Shown here: piece by piece, positions 1 to 5,507 of the stretch | Layout: each line of letters opens with the position of its first letter | Position numbering within the stretch: position 1 is the first letter of the stretch | Assembly (NCBI GenBank): GCA_001438005.1 | Contig: LIBO01000077.1 | Location: 1 to 5,507, forward strand | Direction of reading: 5' to 3' | From: Verrucomicrobia subdivision 6 bacterium BACL9 MAG-120507-bin52 | Lineage (GTDB): Bacteria > Verrucomicrobiota > Verrucomicrobiia > Methylacidiphilales > Verrucolacustridaceae | DNA length: 5,507 nt | Notes under the pieces: model-generated | What the model was told of the DNA's origin: nothing | The model's input: only the letters and a program-made list of their open reading frames with translations | The model's database searches: none | Program-made: the position numbers and the translations under genes

Positions 1-222
1 CCTGAGGCCTCCGCCTTCCTCATCGAAAAAGGTTATGAACCTGTCTACGGCGCCCGTCCTCTGCGACGAGCGATCGAAAGGTTCTTGGAAGACCCCATCG
101 CCGAGGAAGTCATTCGCGGAAAAATTAAGTCGGGCGATCGCGTGAAAGTTAGTGCCGATAAGGAAAATCTCACTTTTGCCACGACTTCACCGAACACTCC
201 CGCCAAGTCGACCGCCAGCTGA
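1..222 (+). CDS. clpC: ClpC-type AAA+ unfoldase/chaperone ATPase, C-terminal end (5' truncated by window)
   Basis: Only the last 73 codons are present; the frame is open from base 1 and stops at TGA 220-222. The visible part is the C-terminal small domain of the second AAA+ module of Clp/HSP100 ATPases. It carries the sensor-2 signature YGARPLRRAI (about residues 18-27), whose GAR arginine contacts bound nucleotide. The following LEDPIAEEVI and G-x-I-x-x-GD elements are more like ClpC than ClpB, which usually has N-P-L-A there. ClpC unfolds proteins in the cytoplasm and feeds them to ClpP. The protein ends in a Ser/Thr/Pro/Ala-rich tail of about 14 residues, a common disordered end. The stop overlaps the proposed start of the downstream methyltransferase, so the two are probably cotranscribed. 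ClpB, or another class-I Clp, cannot be excluded without the N-terminal and middle domains. Confidence 0.82.
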   Translation, partial: PEASAFLIEKGYEPVYGARPLRRAIERFLEDPIAEEVIRGKIKSGDRVKVSADKENLTFATTSPNTPAKSTAS

Positions 223-905
223 ATACGCCCGATCACGCCGCACGGGTTCAGACCCTTTTTTCCGACCTCGCACCCTCCTACGACCGCTATAACCGCATCT
301 TCAGCCTAGGATTGGATATTCTTTGGCGGAAACGCCTCGTGGAAGCTGTCGCCCAAGGCCAACCCTCCTCTGTCCTTGATCTTGCTTGCGGATCGGGTGA
401 CGTCACGCTGGCACTGCAAAATGCCATTCCCACTGCTCAGATTACGGGACTGGACTTCTGTGCCGCTCTCCTTGCCCAGGCCACCGCACGGGGGGTCAAA
501 CACGTCGTGGAGGGAGACGCCCTTCAACTGCCTTTCCCCAACGAATCTTTTTCCGCGGTTACGCTCGCCTTTGGCTTACGCAACTTTTCTGATCGACCCA
601 AGGCCTTGCTGGAAATCCACCGCATTCTCCAATCCGGCGGGCTCTTGGCACTACTGGAGTTCTCGCCACCCCCGTATCCGTGGAAGCTTTTTTGGGACTT
701 TTACCTTTTTCGTTTCATGCCTTGGGTGGCCCAACGACTCACCCACCAAGGCGAATCCTTCCGCTACTTAGCCAGCAGCATCGCTCAATTCCCCGCCCCT
801 TCGGCTCTGCACCACGAGCTGCACACGGCCGGGTTGAAACTTCTGTTCACCCGACCCATGACGCTCCGTTTGGTCAGACTGACGGTCTGCCGAAAAGTTT
901 CTTAA
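219..905 (+). CDS. ubiE/menG: UbiE/MenG-family SAM-dependent C-methyltransferase (menaquinone/ubiquinone biosynthesis), CTG start proposed
   Basis: By family, this enzyme C-methylates demethylmenaquinone (and/or the 2-methoxy-6-polyprenyl benzoquinol intermediate of ubiquinone) using S-adenosylmethionine, a late step in respiratory quinone synthesis. With the CTG at 219 the protein is 228 residues, close to the usual 230-250. Seen in order: the family N-terminus LAPSYDRYNRIFSLGLD (17-33), SAM motif I VLDLACGSGD (52-61), acidic D79 after the second strand, GDALQLPFP (99-107), the UbiE signature FGLRN (118-122) and LLEFS (145-149). Start choice: the frame is open from 162, and no ATG, GTG or TTG occurs before TTG 312, which would delete the conserved N-terminal motif. 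CTG 219 is the only near-canonical codon upstream, and it overlaps the clpC stop as CTGA. No clear Shine-Dalgarno precedes it, so translational coupling is likely. The family is firm; the exact start is inferred. The quinone type cannot be read from the sequence. Confidence 0.88.
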   Translation: MNTPDHAARVQTLFSDLAPSYDRYNRIFSLGLDILWRKRLVEAVAQGQPSSVLDLACGSGDVTLALQNAIPTAQITGLDFCAALLAQATARGVKHVVEGDALQLPFPNESFSAVTLAFGLRNFSDRPKALLEIHRILQSGGLLALLEFSPPPYPWKLFWDFYLFRFMPWVAQRLTHQGESFRYLASSIAQFPAPSALHHELHTAGLKLLFTRPMTLRLVRLTVCRKVS

Positions 906-933
906 AACTACCTTAAAAAGATGATGGGCACTT

Positions 934-1006
934 TGGAGGTATGGGGATTCGAACCCCAGACCTTCTCATTGCGAACGAGACGCTCTACCAACTGAGCTAT
1001 ACCCCC
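934..1006 (-). tRNA. tRNA-Ala, anticodon CGC
   Basis: A complete 73-nt cloverleaf can be folded by eye on the minus strand, with G1 at 1006 and discriminator A73 at 934. The acceptor stem is GGGGGTA with TACCTCC and contains the G3:U70 wobble pair, the alanine identity element. The D stem is GCTC/GAGC with loop AGTTGGTA. The anticodon stem is TCTCG/TGAGA, closing with a G-U pair. The loop TTCGCAA places anticodon CGC at 973-971, reading GCG. The variable loop is AGGTC; the T arm is TGGGG/CCCCA around TTCGAAT. The 3' CCA is not encoded (AAG follows A73), so it must be added by tRNA nucleotidyltransferase. The gene lies 64 bp downstream of rpoD on the same strand and converges on the methyltransferase gene 28 bp away. 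Confidence 0.97.
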
Positions 1007-1016
1007 AATATTCAAA

Positions 1017-1045
1017 ATAATAATCCTCTCCCCCCACCATATCAA
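1017..1045 (-). promoter_or_regulatory. Sigma-70 promoter of the tRNA-Ala gene
   Basis: On the minus strand, TTGATA (1045-1040) and TATTAT (1022-1017) each match 5 of 6 consensus bases and are separated by exactly 17 bases. Only 10 bases lie between the -10 box and tRNA base G1, so transcription would start about 3 to 5 bases before the mature 5' end, leaving a very short leader for RNase P. The spacer is strikingly G-rich (six consecutive Gs). The placement in the 64-bp gap after rpoD means the tRNA need not depend on read-through from dnaG-rpoD. Confidence 0.75.
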
Positions 1046-1070
1046 GACCCTCTGGCCCGACCAAAACTAA

Positions 1071-2921
1071 CTAAAGTTGGTGCTCGTTCTCTAGAAATCC
1101 GCGCAAATGCCGGATCCGGGTCGGATGCCGCATCTTACGCAAAGCCTTGGCCTCAATCTGACGAATACGTTCTCGGGTCACCTTGAACTGGCGTCCTACC
1201 TCCTCCAAGGTCCTCGAGTACCCATCCACTAATCCAAACCTCTGCTCCAGTACGGCCCGTTCCCGATCGGTCAAACTATCCAGTACATCCTTAATCTTTT
1301 CCTTCAGCATCGAGTACGCCGTCATATCGGACGGGTTCTCGGCCGACTTGTCCTCGATGAAATCTCCGAAGGTCGTATCGTCGCTATCGCCTACTTGCGC
1401 CTGCAACGAAATCGGCTGCTGGGCCATTTTGAGGACTGCGCGCACCCGCTCCACCGGCATTCCGGTTTCATCCGCTACTTCCTCCGGCGTGGGCTCTCTG
1501 CCAAACTCCTGCACCAACTGCTTCTGCACCCGCATCAGCTTGTTGATCGTCTCAATCATGTGAACAGGAATACGAATCGTGCGTGCCTGATCCGCAATGC
1601 TCCGCGTGATCGCCTGCCGAATCCACCAAGTCGCGTAAGTCGAAAACTTGTAGCCCCGGCGATACTCAAACTTTTCCACCGCTTTCATTAACCCCATGTT
1701 CCCTTCCTGAATCAGATCCAAGAAAGAGAGCCCCCGGTTGGTATACTTTTTCGCAATGGAAATGACCAAACGTAAATTCGCCTCCACCATCTCCGTCTTG
1801 GCGCGCATCGCCTTCCTGACCCACTCCCGCAAATCTCGGTGATGGGTAAAGAACTCATCCCGCGACAAACGAGAGCCGTGCTCTATCTCCTCAATCTCTT
1901 CCTTCAGAGCCTTCTTCCGACTCTCCTGCTGCCGGCTTCTTGATTTGGATTTCAGGATGAGCTCCAGCTCAGCCGTCTTCTCCTGCAACTGGCGATGAAT
2001 ATTGTCCGCCACCGCGATGAACTCCTCTAAAACTTTCTGCTTAAAGAAGAATTTTACAAAAAGCTTCTCCGCCGCGTCCTGCTGCTTGGCCAGCTCCTTC
2101 AACACCTTGCTTTTGGCTAGAGCAGACTTCGCATCAAACATCTTCGCGTACACCTTGTGGGATTTCTCATGAACGGCATGGAGCTGCTTCACCAGCGTCT
2201 TCAGCGCGGTCATGTACTTTTCCCGGCCCTCAATCTTTTTGTCCTGAATGACACGATCAAATCGCTCGCGGGAATTGAGCAGCTTCTCCCCCAGCGAGAT
2301 ATACTCTTTGGCAATAAATCCAAATTTGTGCAGATGAATCACTGCGCCGATGTCCGACTCCTCGATTCGCTTGGAAATCTCGACCTCTTGCTCCCGCGTC
2401 AAAAGAGGGACCTGCCCCATCTGACGCAAGTACATCCGGACCGGATCATCTAAAATATCGAGCTTCTCCGGCTTCTCCTCTGCGACCACTGCCTCGCTGC
2501 CGTCCTCTTCCCGAGCGGGCTTTTTATACCGATCCACTTCACTGGACTCGATGACATCGATCTCGAAGTTTCGCAAAAAGATCAGCACCGCCTCCACTTG
2601 CTCAGGCTTAGTCACCGTCTCCGGCAAAGCTTCATGCAAGTCGTCGTACGTCAGATACCCCTGCTCCCGCGCCAGCTTAATCAACTCCCGTAGCCGCTCC
2701 TGTTTCTCCGGGCTTTGCGCCCAAATCCCCAGACCTTGATTCTCTGCCGTCAAGGTTACGCCGTTGCCGTTGAGAGCCTCTTTTGCTTCTACCTCCGCCG
2801 CGGCTAAATCCGCCTCCGATGGCTCCTCCGAAAGTACTGGTGGATCCTCCGCCTTTACCTTCCCTCGTGACCCACTCAACTTGGGTGGCTTGATGGTCTT
2901 ACTTTTTACTGTTTTTTTCAC
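1071..2921 (-). CDS. rpoD: RNA polymerase primary (housekeeping) sigma factor, sigma-70 family
   Basis: This 616-residue protein directs RNA polymerase to housekeeping promoters. All primary-sigma parts are visible: a Lys-rich N-terminal tail; region 1.1 (about 73-127, with REQGYLTYDDL); region 1.2 (159-187, DPVRMYLRQMG); a charged, probably coiled-coil non-conserved insert (about 190-375); region 2 (379-457), whose 2.3-2.4 core YATWWIRQAITRSIADQART (429-448) appears the same as in E. coli RpoD from memory; region 3 (458-535), with the DDTTFGDFIED finger (514-524); and region 4, with the -35-binding helix VTRERIRQIEAKALRKMRHP (581-600). Region 1.1 plus the long insert rules out an alternative sigma. 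The start is GTG at 2921: an in-frame TAA lies 30 bases upstream (2951-2949), and no other usual start codon falls between. No good Shine-Dalgarno is seen. It follows dnaG by 46 bp and was probably transcribed with it. Confidence 0.98.
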   Translation of the reverse strand: MKKTVKSKTIKPPKLSGSRGKVKAEDPPVLSEEPSEADLAAAEVEAKEALNGNGVTLTAENQGLGIWAQSPEKQERLRELIKLAREQGYLTYDDLHEALPETVTKPEQVEAVLIFLRNFEIDVIESSEVDRYKKPAREEDGSEAVVAEEKPEKLDILDDPVRMYLRQMGQVPLLTREQEVEISKRIEESDIGAVIHLHKFGFIAKEYISLGEKLLNSRERFDRVIQDKKIEGREKYMTALKTLVKQLHAVHEKSHKVYAKMFDAKSALAKSKVLKELAKQQDAAEKLFVKFFFKQKVLEEFIAVADNIHRQLQEKTAELELILKSKSRSRQQESRKKALKEEIEEIEHGSRLSRDEFFTHHRDLREWVRKAMRAKTEMVEANLRLVISIAKKYTNRGLSFLDLIQEGNMGLMKAVEKFEYRRGYKFSTYATWWIRQAITRSIADQARTIRIPVHMIETINKLMRVQKQLVQEFGREPTPEEVADETGMPVERVRAVLKMAQQPISLQAQVGDSDDTTFGDFIEDKSAENPSDMTAYSMLKEKIKDVLDSLTDRERAVLEQRFGLVDGYSRTLEEVGRQFKVTRERIRQIEAKALRKMRHPTRIRHLRGFLENEHQL

Positions 2922-2967
2922 TCGTTTGTCAGGGGAATAAGCATCGTTTTATGCATGGGGATAAACA

Positions 2968-4824
2968 TTAAGCATTAGCTTTCGATGCCCCCGCTGTCAA
3001 ACGCGCCCTTCTCTTCAGTAGTTCTCCCTGCTGACGAAGGACTTCCACCGCGCTGGGATCCGCCGCCCCCATCGCCCGCAACTTGGCCGACAACCTTTCC
3101 GCCTCCCTCCTCAAATAGTCCCCCTCCAACCTTCCCCCTAAGCCCTCCAGCGCCTTATCCCAATCCTCCTCTTCCGATCGCTCCCATACCCCCGCCTCCA
3201 GCCCAGTTAAAAAATCCTGCTCCTCCGGCAACAGCTGCGGCAGCAGATCCCCCAACCCGGTCCACATATCATTGCGGTAGGAGTCCCTAATTTTTACATA
3301 AAGCTCCTCCCCCCCAAGATTTTTTAACCACAACTCGTCTACCCGCCGCTCAACTTCCGGAAACTTTCCTGGCTGACCCAAAACCAAAAGGAACAGCTCC
3401 TTCAGCACCGGATGAATCTCCAAAGGCTTGGCCAACTGAATCCCTGGCGGCTCCAAGCGCTCGCTCCGCACCGCGATCTTGGCCGCCGAGCCCCGCGCCT
3501 TCTCCACCTCGTCCATCACCAGATTTTCCCCTAACCCTAATCGGGAAGCCGCCCGCGCCACCAAGCCCGCTCGGCTGACCGCACTCTCCACCATCCCCAA
3601 TAATTTCGCCACGGCCTCCACCACTCGTCGCCGGCCGGCTGGGGTATCCCCCTCCTGCTTCGATTGCCAATCCACATAAAAATCTAAAAAGTCGACCGCC
3701 GCGTCCAACTTCTCCCGGAATGCCTCCGCTCCACCCCGCCGAATCAGCGAATCGGGATCGTCCCCCGCCGGCAAACGCACCACCTTCACCCCCAGCTCCG
3801 CTTTCGCCACCCCTCCCCACCCCTGCCCTCCCTCCAACAGCACCCCACCCAGCCGACCCGCCGCTCGATCCCCCGCCACATCCGCGTCCAAACAGATCAC
3901 AATCTGCTTAGCAAAACGCCCAATCAACTTGGCGTGCTCCTCGGTAAAACCGGTACCCAAAGGTGCCACCGCCTCCAAAAACCCCGCCGCTTGCGCCCGC
4001 AACACATCCAGTTGCCCTTCGCAAACAATCGCTCTCCCCTCCTCCGCCATCGCCCGGCGCGCACGATCAAAACCAAAAAGCACACGTCCCTTTTTGAAAA
4101 TGACCGTCTCGGGGGAATTAACATACTTCGGCTCCTCTGGCGCCGCCCCCGCTAAAACTCGCCCGCTGAAGGCAATCACCCTTCCTCCCTCATCCAAAAT
4201 CGGAAACATCAGCCGATTCCGAAACCGATCGTACACTCGACCCGACTGCGCCCGCAAAGCCACTCCGGACGCAATCATCTCCTCCTCCGTAAAACCGTTC
4301 GCCTTTCCCCAATCCAATGTCGCCGTCCACGCGGCCGGTGTATATCCCAAACCAAACCTTGCAATCCACTCGAGCGGAATTTCCCTCTCCTGCAAATAAG
4401 CCCGCGCCCCCTCCGCACAAGAATCCTTCGCCAACAGGTCTCGCCAGTGCAGCGCCAACGACGCGTGGATCTGGCGCAACCGCTCCCGCTCCGCCCCACT
4501 CCCCCCATCTCCACCCCCCACTCCGCCCGCCTCCTCCTCCAAATGTACCCCCGCCCGCTCCGCCAATCGCCTGACCGCCGCCGGAAAATCTAACCCCTCC
4601 GTCATCATCAAAAATCGAAAGACATCCCCACCCGACCCCGTACTGAAACATTTGAAAAACTGCTTGTCGGGATGAACGTAGAAAGACGGTGTCTTCTCCT
4701 TTTTGAAGGGACTTAGCCCCCGAAAGTTTGTCCCGACCCGCTTGAGCTGCACCACCGCACCCGCCACCTCAACCAAATCACTCGCTCTTCTTACCCTTTC
4801 AATCGTTTCAGCAGAAAAACCCAT
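2968..4824 (-). CDS. dnaG: DNA primase DnaG, with degenerate zinc-binding motif
   Basis: DnaG makes the RNA primers for DNA replication and works with the DnaB helicase. I choose ATG 4824 (618 residues) because MGFSAETIERVRRASDLVEV aligns with the usual DnaG N-terminus; the frame is open to an ATG at 4950, but the extra 42 residues are unlike the family and would overlap the divergent gene. Domains: N-terminal zinc-binding-type domain (about 1-95), Gly-rich linker (about 100-111), catalytic domain with YDRFRNRLMFPI (198-209) and NSPETVIFKKGR (236-247), TOPRIM Glu269 in CEGQLDV, Asp313 and Asp315 in CLDADVAG, and GDDPDSLI (354-361), then a divergent C-terminal helicase-binding region (about 470-618). 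The catalytic acidic residues are intact. The expected zinc ligands Cys, His, Cys, Cys are here Ser38, Lys41, Cys59 and Thr62, so zinc binding of the normal type is unlikely. It is the first gene of the pair with rpoD. Confidence 0.96.
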   Translation of the reverse strand: MGFSAETIERVRRASDLVEVAGAVVQLKRVGTNFRGLSPFKKEKTPSFYVHPDKQFFKCFSTGSGGDVFRFLMMTEGLDFPAAVRRLAERAGVHLEEEAGGVGGGDGGSGAERERLRQIHASLALHWRDLLAKDSCAEGARAYLQEREIPLEWIARFGLGYTPAAWTATLDWGKANGFTEEEMIASGVALRAQSGRVYDRFRNRLMFPILDEGGRVIAFSGRVLAGAAPEEPKYVNSPETVIFKKGRVLFGFDRARRAMAEEGRAIVCEGQLDVLRAQAAGFLEAVAPLGTGFTEEHAKLIGRFAKQIVICLDADVAGDRAAGRLGGVLLEGGQGWGGVAKAELGVKVVRLPAGDDPDSLIRRGGAEAFREKLDAAVDFLDFYVDWQSKQEGDTPAGRRRVVEAVAKLLGMVESAVSRAGLVARAASRLGLGENLVMDEVEKARGSAAKIAVRSERLEPPGIQLAKPLEIHPVLKELFLLVLGQPGKFPEVERRVDELWLKNLGGEELYVKIRDSYRNDMWTGLGDLLPQLLPEEQDFLTGLEAGVWERSEEEDWDKALEGLGGRLEGDYLRREAERLSAKLRAMGAADPSAVEVLRQQGELLKRRARLTAGASKANA

Positions 4825-4827
4825 ACA

Positions 4828-4841
4828 CTCCCGTTCTCCCT
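4828..4841 (-). promoter_or_regulatory. Candidate ribosome binding site for dnaG ATG 4824
   Basis: On the minus strand two purine-rich Shine-Dalgarno-like cores precede ATG 4824: AGGGAG (4841-4836, 11 bases before the start) and GGGAG (4832-4828, only 3 bases before). Neither spacing is ideal, but together they favour this start over the upstream in-frame ATGs at 4914 and 4950. The surrounding strand is generally G-rich, so chance matches are easy. Confidence 0.4.
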
Positions 4842-4912
4842 TATCCCCGCCCGTCCGCAAGTCATTCCCCCCAGTTGCTCCATCCCCCCTTTTCCTGCAT
4901 CTTAATAACTTC

Positions 4913-5507
4913 ATGCCCGTTCTCCTCCTCGCTACCTCTCTTTTACTCACTTTCGGCTCGACCCATCATTGGGCGGCGGATCCCCCAAAATCCCGCGTGG
5001 CCAAGGTCGAGGACCCATCTCTACTGACCAATTTTGACCCCAAACCGGATCGTATCAAAACCGCGGTGGCCTCCCTGCTGACCACCCTGACCGGCAAATC
5101 CACCCCCACCGACGCTTGGAAAGATCTGGGAATCAACCCTGGAGATACCGTAGCCGTTAAAGTCACCGCCCGCGGCGATCCACGCACGGGGACAAGACGT
5201 GAGGTGGCCGACGCCGTGGCCGCCAGCCTCATCGCCGCCGGGGTCAAAGCCGATCAAATTACCCTTTGGGACAAACGTGAAATCGATATGGCCAAATCCG
5301 GTTATCCCGTGCGCCAAAAATCTGGAGAGGTGCAGATTCGCGCCGTCATCGCGGCGGCCACCTCCGATATCCCGGGACTTGGTTTTGACCCCGACTCCAC
5401 CCCCTACTTCAACCCCACCATGGGTCAGCTCATTTACGGAGACTTAAAATTCCAGCCCTCCCTCATGGACGGACTTCCCCTCAGCTCAGGAGGCTCCGGA
5501 TCGAGTG
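4913..5507 (+). CDS. Secreted DUF362-type protein, N-terminal part (3' end outside window)
   Basis: The frame is open from ATG 4913 to the window end (198 codons) with no stop. Residues 1-22 look like a Sec signal peptide: a hydrophobic core VLLLATSLLLTF, then a possible cleavage site around WAA-D. It lacks the usual N-terminal Lys or Arg, so the true start could lie upstream at a non-ATG codon (for example CTG 4895). The mature part resembles DUF362 proteins: INPGDTVAVKVTARG (74-88), then TRREVADAVAASLIAAGV (94-111), and ITLWDKREIDMAKSGYPV (116-133). This is the family's pattern of a lysine-containing strand, a helix and an aspartate-bearing strand. DUF362 function is unknown to me; some members are linked to iron-sulfur or quinone-related roles, but nothing here shows that. 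It is divergent from dnaG across an 88-bp gap with no promoter I can call confidently. No Shine-Dalgarno is seen. Confidence 0.72.
   Translation, partial: MPVLLLATSLLLTFGSTHHWAADPPKSRVAKVEDPSLLTNFDPKPDRIKTAVASLLTTLTGKSTPTDAWKDLGINPGDTVAVKVTARGDPRTGTRREVADAVAASLIAAGVKADQITLWDKREIDMAKSGYPVRQKSGEVQIRAVIAAATSDIPGLGFDPDSTPYFNPTMGQLIYGDLKFQPSLMDGLPLSSGGSGSS

Noticed and set aside
873..891. Small hairpin CAGAC/GTCTG with 5-base loop near the end of ubiE/menG, as a possible terminator
   Set aside because: The stem is only 5 bp, lies within the coding region and is not followed by a T-run on either strand.
901..920. A/T-rich imperfect palindrome between ubiE/menG and tRNA-Ala as a bidirectional terminator
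   Set aside because: Only about four A-T pairs can form. The A5/T5 tract (915-919) lacks an adjacent G+C stem.
2985..4651. Several long open frames on both strands across dnaG, giving Pro-rich (+) or Gly-rich (-) translations
   Set aside because: They are shadows of dnaG: the G-rich coding strand contains few stop codons, the translations are low-complexity, and no domain or start signal supports them.
4825..4950. Extension of dnaG to the upstream in-frame ATGs at 4950 or 4914
   Set aside because: The extra residues are Arg/Gly-rich and unlike any DnaG N-terminus, and they would overlap the start of the divergent secreted-protein gene. ATG 4824 gives the family-typical beginning.
5199..5447. 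82-codon Pro-rich open frame on the + strand within the DUF362 gene
   Set aside because: It is out of frame with the continuous 198-codon reading frame that carries the signal peptide and the DUF362-like motifs, and it has no recognisable features of its own.
1..5507. Search for a new defence system, mobile element, CRISPR array, riboswitch or phage remnant
   Set aside because: All five protein genes are recognisable (four core housekeeping, one DUF362-type). I see no arrayed repeats, terminal inverted repeats, integrase or transposase motifs, and no sequence inserted at the tRNA gene.

Overview
The window looks like a chromosomal housekeeping stretch from a bacterium of moderately high G+C. 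My best guess is the PVC superphylum, probably Verrucomicrobiota. I base that on a secreted DUF362-type protein next to dnaG and on an RpoD with a long charged insert. This is an inference from protein flavour; there is no rRNA or other decisive marker.

Layout, left to right. (1) The 3' end of a ClpC-type AAA+ chaperone gene (+, 1-222) runs directly into a UbiE/MenG quinone methyltransferase gene (+). The homologous protein start of that second gene can only be reached from a CTG codon at 219, which shares four bases (CTGA) with the clp stop. (2) A tRNA-Ala(CGC) gene lies on the minus strand at 934-1006. It converges on the methyltransferase gene and has its own near-consensus sigma-70 promoter just upstream (1017-1045). 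(3) rpoD (minus, 1071-2921, GTG start) encodes a full-length primary sigma factor with regions 1.1, 1.2, 2, 3 and 4 and a large charged insert. (4) dnaG (minus, 2968-4824 with my preferred start) encodes the replicative primase. dnaG and rpoD sit 46 bp apart in the order dnaG then rpoD, which is the core of the classical macromolecular-synthesis operon, here without rpsU. (5) After an 88-bp divergent gap, a secreted DUF362-type protein gene begins on the + strand at 4913 and runs off the window.

The genes cover protein quality control, quinone biosynthesis, translation (tRNA), transcription (sigma) and replication priming. Only dnaG-rpoD looks like a functional unit. No mobile element, CRISPR array, phage gene or defence system is visible. 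No stretch over 300 bases lacks a gene.

Most worth a second look: the DnaG zinc-binding domain keeps its fold signature but has lost three of the four zinc ligands (Ser, Lys, Cys, Thr where Cys, His, Cys, Cys are expected, at matching spacing). Next are the CTG start of the methyltransferase and the private tRNA promoter.
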